A stretch of 64,000 nucleotides of DNA from an uncultured Parafilimonas sp. (GTDB lineage Bacteria; Bacteroidota; Bacteroidia; Chitinophagales; Chitinophagaceae): NCBI GenBank assembly GCA_903882935.1, contig CAIRZB010000012.1, positions 96,529 through 160,528 of the forward strand, given 5' to 3'. Below the pieces are notes generated by a model. The model searched no databases and was not told the origin of the DNA. It saw nothing but the letters and a program-made list of their open reading frames with translations. Positions 53,601 to 61,987 of the stretch are shown here, piece by piece. Positions within the stretch are counted from its first letter, which is position 1; the number at the start of each line of letters is the position of its first letter. The position numbers and the translations under genes were made by a program.

Positions 53601-54023
53601 CCGGCCTATGTGGGGCAAGGTGTAGTTATCACAAGCGGTACACCAATATATGCTGGTGGCCAGATTACCAACGTTAAAGACTTAACATTTGCGCCTAATA
53701 CAAAAGCTGTAACTGTTCAAAACTATTTGAGCAGTGGTGTCGGCGGCAACTTTGATGAATATTATTTTGTTAGCCGTTCTTTCGCCAAATTAAGGCAGGT
53801 GACATTGAGTTATTCTGTGCCCGTTAAAAAAGGCTTCTTCAAATCAGCTACTTTCTCTCTAATCGGCAGAAACCTATTGTATTTTGCTGCTAGAAAGGAC
53901 TTTGACATTGAGCAATACGCTTCTGGTTTTAACGCTACAGACAGAACTGTTGGAGGTACCAACCCAGATTTGCAAAGTGCCACTGGCCGCAGGTTTGGTG
54001 TTAACGTAAATGTTAGTTTCTAA
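50655..54023 (+). CDS. SusC/RagA-family TonB-linked outer membrane protein
   Basis: A 1,122-residue outer membrane transporter. Signal peptide MKPKLTFVKAVSVMLTMFLLAGNLVFAQ, then a CarboxypepD_reg-like domain (VSGKITLSTGAPVSGVSVQQKGSNAGTSSDVSGNYVINV), a plug domain (residues about 125-235: LVKGEDLTKARDVNPLQSLTGKVAGLTIG, YNVLKGPNAAALYGSRGINGAIIITTKRG) and a long beta-barrel ending in Phe (VNVSF). With its SusD partner it imports a ligand bound at the cell surface, powered by TonB. The ligand is not evident. No glycoside hydrolase, lyase or sulfatase gene is adjacent. Confidence 0.95.
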   Translation: MKPKLTFVKAVSVMLTMFLLAGNLVFAQSKTVSGKITLSTGAPVSGVSVQQKGSNAGTSSDVSGNYVINVSSPDAVLVFTYVGYASQEIAVANQSTVNVVLSEDARILTDVVVTALGIKKEFKRLGYATTLVKGEDLTKARDVNPLQSLTGKVAGLTIGASAEMLARPQVVLRGSTDLLFVVDGVPINSDTWNISADDIETYNVLKGPNAAALYGSRGINGAIIITTKRGSKDKKGWQIDFNSSNMLESSFLTVPKSQTEYGRGTNFLYQYAKKGSYTYGAQGTNGNGTFGGVDVLYDNSQRLQEYGPRFDGQLIKQYDSPYDPTTGVRTPTPWLARGAKNFENFMQTGILTTNNISLSASGAKYDIRMSYSHTYQKGMAPNTNINFDNVNINSGYNFTDKLRLEGNLNLNVQYSPNIPDASYGPNSYVYMFKVYGSSDYDINDLKNIYKGPQGVNGLVQYAQEYGRENSPWFIAKKWLRTHDKTDVYGYLKLNYKATKDLNFSLRSQITTWNQRRTEIVPASTNLNTYLPWYTFGWFGDFRVDQRNLIENNTDFLASYTKNVSNWSISANAGVSERSFKYNSNYGTTKSMAIPNVYSLSNSLNPALSYSYLANMQVYSGYYSVDLAYKNYFNISATGRVDNSTALANGYNTYFYPSVSAATVLSDYLNLPKAISFLKVRASFADVKGGNTQSTIPSAYTAITGISTGSLLGYGTDLYTSYDGPSYGNQNTGVYSTYYNGTSSVSYTNTIANPSLKPYDVKSYEAGVDVRLFKNRVGFEGTYFTTENGPLIYAVPVPSSTGNTSKNANTLTTLKKGIELQLNASIFKNPKGFSWDVNMNWFTYKETLKSIEGQNSLLLNGHNYTPGERLDDFYSTKFVRDGSGNIVYGSGGLPLPVPSSAVSDRGFIGHLNPDYTFGITNTLSYKHLSLSFQIDGRIGGKIYDRVLYQGNNGGTSYESASGAFGVARLAEWKSTNEGANAPTPAYVGQGVVITSGTPIYAGGQITNVKDLTFAPNTKAVTVQNYLSSGVGGNFDEYYFVSRSFAKLRQVTLSYSVPVKKGFFKSATFSLIGRNLLYFAARKDFDIEQYASGFNATDRTVGGTNPDLQSATGRRFGVNVNVSF

Positions 54024-54055
54024 ATTAATTTAAAGCGAACACGTAAAAGTATTAT

Positions 54056-55660
54056 ATGAAAAAAAGTATTTTAACAAAAATAATAGTTGCTGCCGCGGCC
54101 ATTACCGTTATAGCAACGGGATGCCAAAAAGGCGATCTTTATTCTAACCCCAACGCGGTTTCGTCTAGCAGCGTTGTGCCAGTATCACTGCTTCTTAACC
54201 ACTTAACGTACAGCCTGTACGCCGGCGGTGGTGTTGTAGATGGCCGCGCCGGTGCGGTAAACGAAATACCTTGGGACCAAGAGTTTGTATGGGCGCAGTA
54301 CCATGTGTCAAACTACCAATACTACAGGGGTACCAATACCTACAACTGGTCAAACAGTGCAACTGCTTACGACTTAATGAAGTACGCTAAACTTATGCAG
54401 GAACAAGCCACAACACAGTACGGCACTACGCCAAACGTGTACAGCGCGTTGGCCTACTTTTTTAAAGCTTATAGTTTTGTTTGGTTTGCACAAAGGGTGG
54501 GCGATATACCTATGTCAGAAGCAGGCGATGCAAACAACCTTACCCCAACCTACGATAACCAGCATGATGTGTTTAAAAATAGCTTGGCTTTATTGGACAC
54601 AGCAAACATGCTGTTAACCAAATTGGGTACAGCAGGTGCCGGTACAGTGGTGAACGGCGACATTTTTGGTTTAACACAATTGCAATGGCAAAAAATTGTA
54701 AACGCATACGAATTAAGGGTGTTGATAAGCCTTAGCAAAAGAGCCGCTGATAACGCTGACCTAAATGTAGCTTCAAGGTTTGCAACCATTATGGGCAATC
54801 CTTTATTGGCAAGCAATTCCGATAACATGAAGTTTGTGTACAATGCGGCCTATAATACTTACCCCATCTATGCACGCGGTAATGCTCCGTACAACAACTT
54901 TTCAAACATTTGCAAGACTTATCTGGATATTACCACTGCCAACCAAGACCCAAGAACGTTTATTGCAGCCACACCTGCCCCCGCACAAATTAAGGCTGGT
55001 AAAACTGCCAGTGATTTTAGTGCTTATGTTGGCGCAGATATTAACTTAGACCTTGCAACGCTAAACGCTAATTCTGTAGCTGGTCAATACTCTTTTGCAA
55101 GCTACCTGCGGTACTACACTTCTACCGCAGGTGCAAACTGCGAGCCTTATACATTAATTGGTTACCCTGAAATGTGCTTTAACATTGCAGAAGCAATTAA
55201 CCGTGGTTGGATAAGCGGCAGTTCTGCCACTTGGTATAATAACGGCATTATGGCCTCTATGGCTATGTTTGGCCTTAAGCAAGGGCAGCAACTGACTATT
55301 GGCGACGTGAGTGGCACCACCGTGGGTACCGTTACCGTTGACATCAACACATTTTTGGCAAATGCAAACGTTGCATATGCGGGTGATAACGCCACAGGCC
55401 TTAACCAAATACTTACTCAAAAGTATGTGGCATTGTTCCAAAACTCAGGTTGGGAAGCATTCTACAACTGGCGCCGCACAGGCGTGCCTGCTTTTGCACA
55501 AGGCGGCGGCGGTATTGGCACAGCAAATAACTTAATACCAAGGCGTTGGGAATATCCGCAGGATGAAATTAACTACAACGCTGCAAACTATACCAAAGCC
55601 ATCCAGTCTCAGTTTGGCGGTAAGGACGATCTTACCCAAGATACTTGGTTGACCAAATAA
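54056..55660 (+). CDS. SusD/RagB-family surface lipoprotein
   Basis: A 534-residue lipoprotein 32 bases after the SusC gene. Signal KIIVAAAAITVIATGCQKGD with lipobox Cys at residue 23. The helical body (YDLMKYAKLMQEQATTQYG, YSALAYFFKAYSFVWFAQRVGDIPMSEA) with a tetratricopeptide-like scaffold, and the ending NLIPRRWEYPQDEINYNA, match the SusD-like family that closes SusC as a hinged lid and binds the ligand at the surface. Confidence 0.93.
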   Translation: MKKSILTKIIVAAAAITVIATGCQKGDLYSNPNAVSSSSVVPVSLLLNHLTYSLYAGGGVVDGRAGAVNEIPWDQEFVWAQYHVSNYQYYRGTNTYNWSNSATAYDLMKYAKLMQEQATTQYGTTPNVYSALAYFFKAYSFVWFAQRVGDIPMSEAGDANNLTPTYDNQHDVFKNSLALLDTANMLLTKLGTAGAGTVVNGDIFGLTQLQWQKIVNAYELRVLISLSKRAADNADLNVASRFATIMGNPLLASNSDNMKFVYNAAYNTYPIYARGNAPYNNFSNICKTYLDITTANQDPRTFIAATPAPAQIKAGKTASDFSAYVGADINLDLATLNANSVAGQYSFASYLRYYTSTAGANCEPYTLIGYPEMCFNIAEAINRGWISGSSATWYNNGIMASMAMFGLKQGQQLTIGDVSGTTVGTVTVDINTFLANANVAYAGDNATGLNQILTQKYVALFQNSGWEAFYNWRRTGVPAFAQGGGGIGTANNLIPRRWEYPQDEINYNAANYTKAIQSQFGGKDDLTQDTWLTK

Positions 55661-55682
55661 TTTATCCATAACCAAAACCTTA

Positions 55683-55716
55683 GCAGAACCGGCAGATGCA
55701 AATTTGCCGGTTCTGC
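55683..55716 (+). terminator. Strong hairpin between susD and the phosphatase gene
   Basis: Perfect 12-bp stem, GCAGAACCGGCA (55683-55694) with TGCCGGTTCTGC (55705-55716), then AATTTTTAA. It ends 10 bases before the start codon of the next gene, so it may act as a terminator or attenuator that lowers phosphatase expression, or shield the mRNA end of susD. Confidence 0.65.
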
Positions 55717-55726
55717 AATTTTTAAT

Positions 55727-56542
55727 ATGAAAAATTTAATTATCATTCTTTTTGTGTTTGCATGTGTTGTTGCCCAGGCGCAAGTACAAGACAGTGCAAA
55801 ACGTGTAGTGCCGGTAAAAGGTGCCGTTAATTTTCGCGATTTGGGCGGTTATGCCACTACTGACGGCCACCATGTTAAATGGAACAAGGTTTACCGTTCG
55901 GCATCGATAAACAAACTGTCTGATGCCGATATGCAAATACTGGCAAGCAGGCATGTATACGATGTGGTTGATTTTAGGGGCACCGAAGAATCAAAAAAGG
56001 CTATGGACAGGTTACTTCCCAACACGAAGTACACATTATGCCCCGCAGGTAGCGAAAATGTGGGCGATTGGATGAAAATTGCGCCTTCCCTTACATCCGC
56101 CGATTCGCTGATGACTTCTTTTTATACCAGCACCCAATATTTTGGTGACCGTTATAAGCCTTTTTTTGAAGAGCTGCTGCAGATGCCCGATACCTCGGCG
56201 CTGTTATTCCATTGTACGGCTGGCAAAGACCGCACTGGCATGGGGGCGGCATTGCTACTGTATGCTTTGGGGGTACCAAAGGCAACCATTATGCAAGATT
56301 ACCTTGCCACAAATACCTACCGTGCGGCTGAGAATGAACAAGCAGCCAAGGCAATGGTTGCGTATATGCATGTAAGTGAGAAGGTGGCCAACGACATGAT
56401 GGCTGCTAAACCAGCGTATTTAGAGGCAACCTTTAACGCAATAGAAAAAAGATACGGCTCCGTTAACAAATTTTTAACAAAAGAGATTGGCCTTGATAAA
56501 GCGAAAATGAAGACCTTGAAGGCCAAATATTTGCAAGATTAA
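55727..56542 (+). CDS. Exported protein-tyrosine-phosphatase-like phosphatase (IphP/Y_phosphatase3 type)
   Basis: A 271-residue protein with a signal peptide (MKNLIIILFVFACVVAQAQ), so it acts in the periplasm or outside. The N-terminal VNFRDLGGY and the active-site loop H162-C163-TAGKDR169-TG (HCxxGxxRT) define the Cys-dependent phosphatase family. Members act on phosphotyrosine, phosphoinositides or other phosphoesters. Its position behind SusC/SusD suggests that it removes phosphate from the ligand being imported. Flanked by hairpins on both sides, so its mRNA may be separate. Confidence 0.9.
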   Translation: MKNLIIILFVFACVVAQAQVQDSAKRVVPVKGAVNFRDLGGYATTDGHHVKWNKVYRSASINKLSDADMQILASRHVYDVVDFRGTEESKKAMDRLLPNTKYTLCPAGSENVGDWMKIAPSLTSADSLMTSFYTSTQYFGDRYKPFFEELLQMPDTSALLFHCTAGKDRTGMGAALLLYALGVPKATIMQDYLATNTYRAAENEQAAKAMVAYMHVSEKVANDMMAAKPAYLEATFNAIEKRYGSVNKFLTKEIGLDKAKMKTLKAKYLQD

Positions 56543-56622
56543 TTTGCCTCGGCATTTAAATATGTAATGCTCCAGCCATGCAACATTCTGTTGCAGTTAG
56601 CGAAAGTGTTATAGCATGTGTT

Positions 56623-56648
56623 AAGCCGGCTATTTCTATAGTCGGCTT
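56623..56648 (+). terminator. Terminator-like hairpin after the phosphatase gene
   Basis: Stem AAGCCGGCTA (56623-56632) with TAGTCGGCTT (56639-56648), one G-U-like mismatch, loop of six, followed by CTTATTTTAT. About 80 bases after the stop codon. Confidence 0.65.
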
Positions 56649-56927
56649 CTTATTTTATGATTTAATTAACCAGCGGTGAAAAAACACTTATTCCAATTTT
56701 TTTACATCAATACAAAGCCGTGTGTTGTTGCTCCCCCAACCTCGTTTGCATTTAAAACGCACAAGTATTATTTGGTTTTTTTTGAACAAAGTTCGGCCTT
56801 TTAATGTTTGCAAACCAACAACGTAAGGCGAATAAAACACTATGTATACCGATATATAAAGTGAAGTCCCGATTTGCTTCAGAATTGCAGGGTATTTTTG
56901 CTGTTGATATTAAAAAAATTGTATTGC
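56649..56927. other. Intergenic stretch before the second TonB-dependent receptor
   Basis: About 280 bases, AT-rich, likely with the promoter of the next gene: TTTG at about 56782 and AATGTTTG at 56802-56809 are near, but do not fit, the TAnnTTTG consensus. No gene seen; the frame from 56804 is a start-extended artefact. Confidence 0.35.
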
Positions 56928-59432
56928 ATGGAGAAGAGGTTGATTTTGGTTTGTTTCATTATAGGTTTTTTTACAGCTGCAAAATCGCAAGAGAAGGCAC
57001 AGCCTACTTTTAATGGTGTTATTAAAGGGCGGGTTATTGATTCAATTGGGGCTTTTGCTGTAGACTATGCAACCATTACCCTTTATGCCCAGGGCGCAAA
57101 AAAGCCCTTAGATGGCACCACAGCAGATTCCATGGGCCGGTTTTCTTTAAAAGGGGTGGGTGGAGGTGCTTTTACCATTGTGGTTAATTTTATAGGCTAT
57201 AAACCTGCAACCATAAATAACATAATCGTAGACAAAAAAAATGAGACCATTGTAATTAAAGATGTGTTGTTGGTAAAAGCTGAGCAGAAACTGAAAGACG
57301 TGGTGGTAACATCCCAAACCGGGCTAATACAGAACAAGATTGATAAGATGGTGTTTAATGCGGAGAAAGACCTTACCTCCCAAGGTGGTGTTGCAACCGA
57401 TGTGCTTAAAAAGGTGCCGCAGGTTTCTGTTGATGTAGATGGTAATGTGGAACTGGCAGGCAGCAACAGCATACAGTTTTTAATTAACGGCAAGCCATCC
57501 ACGGCATTTGGCAGCAACATTGCCGATGTGTTGCAAAGCATACCGGCCAGCCAAATAAAAAGCATTGAAGTGATAACCAACCCCGGTGCTAAATACGATG
57601 CGGAAGGCCTGGGCGGCATTATAAACATTATTTTAAAAGACAGTAAGGTTAAGGGAATGAACGGTAACCTTTCGCTAACAGCGGGTACCCGCATGGAAAA
57701 TGGCTCCTTAAACCTTACCGCCCGCAATGGCAACTTTGGCATGCATGCTTTTGTAAGCGGCAACGCCCGCTTGCTAAGCACAACCCCTACCAACACAACC
57801 CGAATATCCTCCAATGCTGTTGATAATACCAGCGTTCAGTTGGTGCAGGATGGCTATTCCCGTTTCCGTAGGCATGGGGTTGAATCGGGCATCGGCTTCG
57901 ATTGGACCTATAAAAAACGAAACAACTTTTCAGGTTCCGTTAACTATGATGATTTTGGTTTTGTGGGCAGCGGCGCAGTTACCCAAAGCCAGCTAACCAC
58001 TGCCGACGGCGGCTTGGGTAGTATTATTTCAAATATTGTTTCGCTCAATCACACCGATAATGCATTTCACTTTCACAGCGTGGAAACCAGCCTAAATTAT
58101 AAACGAACGTTTGAAAAAGAGGACCAGGAACTTGAAATATCCGTGAATTCCAGTTTTGGCCACAACAAAGGTACCGGCGATAATTACCAGTTTTTGCAGC
58201 CGCAAGACACGATGTTTTATGGCCAAAGCAACATCAATCCGGGTAACGACAATGAAACACAGTTGGCACTTGACTACACACAGCCTTTTAAGAAAGATAT
58301 AAAATTGGGAGTGGGTACCAAGTTTACTACCCGGGATATTCACAGCAACGCGTCTGTGCTGGATTTTCAGCCAAGTTCAAAGCTTTTTGTGCCGGATAAT
58401 TACCTTTCCAACTACCTAAATTACCACCAAAAAGTGTATGCGTTTTATGCGGAAATCAGCATGCCGCTGGCCCAAACTGTGGAGGCGAAGGCTGGTGCCA
58501 GGTATGAACGCACTGAATTGGATGCTTATTTCTCCAATGCGCAGCAGCAAGTAAGTACGCCCGGCTATAACACGGTGGTGCCCTCCATTTACCTGCTTAA
58601 GCATTTACCCAATAACCAAACAGTTAAAATAAGCTATTCAAAAAGAATAGAACGGCCAGACTATCGTGCATTAAACCCGTTTATGAACACGGCAGACCCC
58701 AAAAATATCTCCGCAGGCAATCCTTACTTACAGCCCGAGATAGGCAACCGTTTTGAATTGAGCTATAACCATGATTTGGGAAAACTGGGGTCGTTTATGG
58801 TTGCGGCATTTTACCGCACCTCAAACCACGACATTCAGCCATACATTAAATACTACGACTCAATATTGATAGGCAACGTGGTATACAAAAATGCATCGGT
58901 AAGCACCAGTGAGAACATTGGCCTTGAAAAAGACGCAGGCCTTAGTGTTTTTGGCGACCTGCATTTTAATACCAAGTTTAGTGTGCGCACAAACCTTTTT
59001 GTTTTCCACCGAAGCACGATAAACGCCATTGACCCTGGTGTTAACTCAAACAGTTTCAACTACCGCGTAAACATTAATACCAGCTACCAGGTTAGCGGCA
59101 CGCTAGCAGCGGAGTTTTTTGGCAACTTCAGCTCGGCCCGGCACGAGGCCCAGGGCAAATACCCTTCCTTTACATCGTACAGCATAGCCATTCGCAAGCA
59201 AATTTGGAAGAAAAAAGGCAGTATAGCCTTAATGGCCAATAACCCGTTTAGCGAGTACGTTAACCAAAGGGTGGAGGTGTTTGGCGCGGGCTTTGCCACA
59301 AACAGCGTACGCAGCGTACCCTACCGCTCCATCGGCATTAATTTTACCTGGAAGTTTGGCAAACTGGAATTTAAAAAGGAACGTGGCGATAACGGCGACG
59401 GCGGTGGGGGCGGGGCACCCGAAGGCAATTAG
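56928..59432 (+). CDS. TonB-dependent receptor / outer membrane beta-barrel protein
   Basis: From the ATG at 56928, which begins a signal peptide (MEKRLILVCFIIGFFTAAKSQ), it has 834 residues. Order: CarboxypepD_reg-like domain (IKGRVIDSIGAFAVDYATITLYAQG), plug domain (VLKKVPQVSVDVDGNVELAGSNSIQFLINGKPS, IKSIEVITNPGAKYDAEGLGGIINIIL) and a barrel with alternating strands, then an acidic Gly-rich tail (NGDGGGGGAPEGN). It lacks a SusD partner and is not of the SusC length. This subgroup probably imports a metal chelate or a peptide, but the ligand is unknown. Confidence 0.92.
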   Translation: MEKRLILVCFIIGFFTAAKSQEKAQPTFNGVIKGRVIDSIGAFAVDYATITLYAQGAKKPLDGTTADSMGRFSLKGVGGGAFTIVVNFIGYKPATINNIIVDKKNETIVIKDVLLVKAEQKLKDVVVTSQTGLIQNKIDKMVFNAEKDLTSQGGVATDVLKKVPQVSVDVDGNVELAGSNSIQFLINGKPSTAFGSNIADVLQSIPASQIKSIEVITNPGAKYDAEGLGGIINIILKDSKVKGMNGNLSLTAGTRMENGSLNLTARNGNFGMHAFVSGNARLLSTTPTNTTRISSNAVDNTSVQLVQDGYSRFRRHGVESGIGFDWTYKKRNNFSGSVNYDDFGFVGSGAVTQSQLTTADGGLGSIISNIVSLNHTDNAFHFHSVETSLNYKRTFEKEDQELEISVNSSFGHNKGTGDNYQFLQPQDTMFYGQSNINPGNDNETQLALDYTQPFKKDIKLGVGTKFTTRDIHSNASVLDFQPSSKLFVPDNYLSNYLNYHQKVYAFYAEISMPLAQTVEAKAGARYERTELDAYFSNAQQQVSTPGYNTVVPSIYLLKHLPNNQTVKISYSKRIERPDYRALNPFMNTADPKNISAGNPYLQPEIGNRFELSYNHDLGKLGSFMVAAFYRTSNHDIQPYIKYYDSILIGNVVYKNASVSTSENIGLEKDAGLSVFGDLHFNTKFSVRTNLFVFHRSTINAIDPGVNSNSFNYRVNINTSYQVSGTLAAEFFGNFSSARHEAQGKYPSFTSYSIAIRKQIWKKKGSIALMANNPFSEYVNQRVEVFGAGFATNSVRSVPYRSIGINFTWKFGKLEFKKERGDNGDGGGGGAPEGN

Positions 59433-59611
59433 TAATGCACAAACCTAGCCCAATGCCGCACAGCCCGTTTTCATTGGGGGTAAACCACAAGTATGTGGGG
59501 GCTAGTAATTTGCGCATCTATTGCACTATTTAACTTACCTAATACCTTAAGGTACGCCGTCTTCAGCGGCGGATAAACCAATCTTTGTGTTCAGTGCGCT
59601 GTGGCCTACCA

Positions 59612-60952
59612 TCAAACTTTTGGTTCCCAACCTTTTTCGTAGTCGCGCCGCCAAAGTTTTTGGGCATCCTTGTCGTGTAATATTTTCCCGCCCTCGGTAT
59701 TGTCACAATACAGTGTTCTACCCACGCGCTGGCTTATATTGGCCAGCTGGCACAGCAAAACACTCTTATGGCCTTCGGCTATCTCGGCGTTAAGCGGCGT
59801 ATCTTTTTTAATGGCGTCAATATAGTTGCGAAAATGGTATCCGTCAAGGTTTTCGCCTGGGCCTAACGGGTTAATGGTATTGGTAGCCTCGCCCTCCGCG
59901 CTTTTTTTCACCAGCTTGTTATCCAAATCGAATATTTTGTAATCGTCGCCACCGTTATTTACAAATGTGCCTTTGTCGCCATATACTATAAATCCGCGCC
60001 CGCTGCCCTCGCCAGGGTAATTGCTGCAGCTGCGGCCCTCCCAACTGATACTTTTGCCACCTGCAAATTCGTATGTTGCCACTTGGGTATCAGGTGTTTG
60101 CCAATCGTCTTTAAAAGCAAACCTGCCGCCGCCGCTGGTAATTTTGGTGGCAAAGTCAACGCCCAGTGCCCAACGCATGCAATCAATTTCGTGGGTGCCG
60201 TTGTTACAGGCCTCGCCGGTGCCCCAGTTCCAAAACCAATGCCAGTTATAATGTACCAGATTATCTCGGTAGTCCTCACGTGGGGCGGGGCCCTGCCATA
60301 AATCCCAGTCCAGGTTTTGCGGAACGGCTATCACTTTGCCCGTACCGATGGTTTTGCGGTTGTTAGTATACCAACCCCTGGCAAAATAGGCATTGCCTAT
60401 CAGCCCGTCGTGCACTTCCTTCATAATACTCATCAGGTTGGGCATGCTTCGGCGTTGGTTGCCCATTTGCACATGCCTGTTGTATTTGCGGGCCGCTTTT
60501 ATAAGCAGTTCGCCCTCCTCCGGGTTGTGTCCGCAGGGTTTTTCAACATATACATGCTTGCCTGAGGCACAGGCTAGTATGGCGGCTGGGGTATGCCAAT
60601 GGTCGGGCGTGGCAACGGTAACGCCATCAATATCTTTATTGTCCAGAATCTTTCTAAAATCCTTTATGGCCTGCGGCCTTTTGCCGGTTATTTTTTCCAC
60701 CAGGTTAACACCTTTGGCAAGGGCGTTGTCTTCCACGTCGCATATATAGGCAATCTCCACGTTAGGTATTTTGGTAAGCGATTTTATATGCTCCAGCCCC
60801 CGGCCATTGGTGCCCATTGTGGCAAGCACCACTTTTTCGTTAGGCGCAAAATTTCTGCCGAAGGCGGGGAATTTAATGGAGGCCATACCCATACCGGCCG
60901 CAGCCAGCGAAGCATTTTTAATAAAATTTCTACGTGGTATATTTTTTTCCAT
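59612..60952 (-). CDS. Gfo/Idh/MocA-family oxidoreductase with Tat signal
   Basis: A 446-residue protein. The N-terminus NIPRRNFIKNASLAAAGMGMAS is a twin-arginine signal, so it is exported folded, presumably with NAD(P) bound. VVLATMGTNGRGLEHIKSL is the Rossmann start; EKPCGHNPEEGELLIKAARKY carries the catalytic EKP Lys of the family. GTGEACNNGTHEIDCMRWAL is typical of exported members seen in Bacteroidota sugar loci (including alpha-N-acetylgalactosaminidase-like forms). Exact substrate unknown. Convergent with the TonB receptor gene. Confidence 0.92.
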   Translation of the reverse strand: MEKNIPRRNFIKNASLAAAGMGMASIKFPAFGRNFAPNEKVVLATMGTNGRGLEHIKSLTKIPNVEIAYICDVEDNALAKGVNLVEKITGKRPQAIKDFRKILDNKDIDGVTVATPDHWHTPAAILACASGKHVYVEKPCGHNPEEGELLIKAARKYNRHVQMGNQRRSMPNLMSIMKEVHDGLIGNAYFARGWYTNNRKTIGTGKVIAVPQNLDWDLWQGPAPREDYRDNLVHYNWHWFWNWGTGEACNNGTHEIDCMRWALGVDFATKITSGGGRFAFKDDWQTPDTQVATYEFAGGKSISWEGRSCSNYPGEGSGRGFIVYGDKGTFVNNGGDDYKIFDLDNKLVKKSAEGEATNTINPLGPGENLDGYHFRNYIDAIKKDTPLNAEIAEGHKSVLLCQLANISQRVGRTLYCDNTEGGKILHDKDAQKLWRRDYEKGWEPKV

Positions 60953-60976
60953 GGCAAGATGGTTTGTAATTGGTGG

Positions 60977-61456
60977 CTATTTGTCGTTTTTAATCTTATA
61001 CAAGGTTACTGCCTTTACATTATTGCTGTCTTTTACATTTGGCCTAATTTTTATTACTAACGAATCAGGAAAGTTAATTGTTTGGTATTCTTTTGCCAAT
61101 ATGTCGCTATGAACTGGGTCAAAACCAATCATCTCCCAATTTTGTGGTACACCATTTAAGGTTACATAATTGAAATCTGTGGAGGTGATTACCAATTGAG
61201 ACTCACAACAATTTATTGTAAATCGTCCAAATATGCCCGATCCTAATTCATATTTCCTTTCCCCAAAAATTTCATAGATTTTAATACCATTTATCGTGTC
61301 GCCCGGTACCCTAAAGGCACAAATAAAAGCCCCATGCTTGCGGGAGGATTTTATGCTCCAGCTTACTTGGCGCCCAGGGATGTCGTTAATATTAAAGTTG
61401 CATGAGCATAATGCTGCAGCGAATATCAAAAAAATAATCGAACTGTACGGTTTCAT
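60977..61456 (-). CDS. Hypothetical lipoprotein
   Basis: From the ATG at 61456 it has 159 residues. MKPYSSIIFLIFAAALCSCNFN is a lipoprotein signal with two Cys near the cleavage site. The mature part is beta-rich (GRQVSWSIKSSRKHGAFICAFRVPGD, GRFTINCCESQLVITSTDFNYVTLNG) with no family that I recognise. It ends 24 bases before the Gfo/Idh/MocA gene on the same strand and may be cotranscribed. Confidence 0.7.
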   Translation of the reverse strand: MKPYSSIIFLIFAAALCSCNFNINDIPGRQVSWSIKSSRKHGAFICAFRVPGDTINGIKIYEIFGERKYELGSGIFGRFTINCCESQLVITSTDFNYVTLNGVPQNWEMIGFDPVHSDILAKEYQTINFPDSLVIKIRPNVKDSNNVKAVTLYKIKNDK

Positions 61457-61931
61457 CAATCTAAGTGGTTTAAAGGGAAAATAAGTTAGTTTAATAAGAA
61501 AAGCCAAGGCAAAAAATACAATATTCGTTGATTATTATTGAGCCTTTCCCTCCCAAAGGAGGCTTCTTTATTAATTCTTACCCAAAATACAGCAAAATGT
61601 TGTTGGGACGAAATTTTAGTAGGTACCGGCATCGGTTGTTTTCCAAAAAAGAGGCCCCTTTAAAAAAAGGGGCCGTGTAAGCTAGGTTTTTAGCCCGCTT
61701 ATGAGACAAAAGTTTACAACACATTTATCCTCTACAGCAAGCACATTTACAATGATAATTTTATAATGAAAAAAGAACCGTCGGAACTACCGGATGAAAG
61801 GGCTACTACTGGACTAATCTGCTAAAATGATACTATAATGGGTAAAATTAGTATTTATTTTAAAAGAGGCAAATAATTTTTGGAGGGGGGTACAATTAAC
61901 CATAAAACCTGACTTTTGGGTATTACTTAAC
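61457..61931. other. Long intergenic stretch
   Basis: About 475 bases. Contents: a CCCTCCCAAAGGAGG motif near 61549, the hairpin at 61653-61674 and an AT-rich block. A 19-codon plus frame (61766-61825, starting MKKEPSELPDERATTG) was seen but not accepted. No RNA gene recognised. Confidence 0.4.
61643..61674 (-). terminator. Hairpin with T-rich tail on the minus strand
   Basis: Perfect 9-bp arms GGCCCCTTT (61653-61661) and AAAGGGGCC (61666-61674). On the minus strand it is followed by TCTTTTTTGG, so it can act as an intrinsic terminator for leftward transcription. Confidence 0.55.
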
Positions 61932-61962
61932 AAAAAAAAAGCCTGCATTGTAAGGTGCAGGC
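61932..61962 (-). terminator. Intrinsic terminator of the sigma factor/protease operon
   Basis: On the minus strand GCCTGCA, loop CCTTACAA, TGCAGGC (61941-61962) followed by nine T (61940-61932). It starts 25 bases after the stop of the protease gene. Confidence 0.88.
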
Positions 61963-61987
61963 TCTATGAGTTAGATGATGAAGTGTT

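Noticed and set aside
61766..61825. 19-codon plus frame (MKKEPSELPDERATTG...) as a peptide precursor
   Set aside because: No modification or export gene nearby and no repeat of the motif; too short to support.
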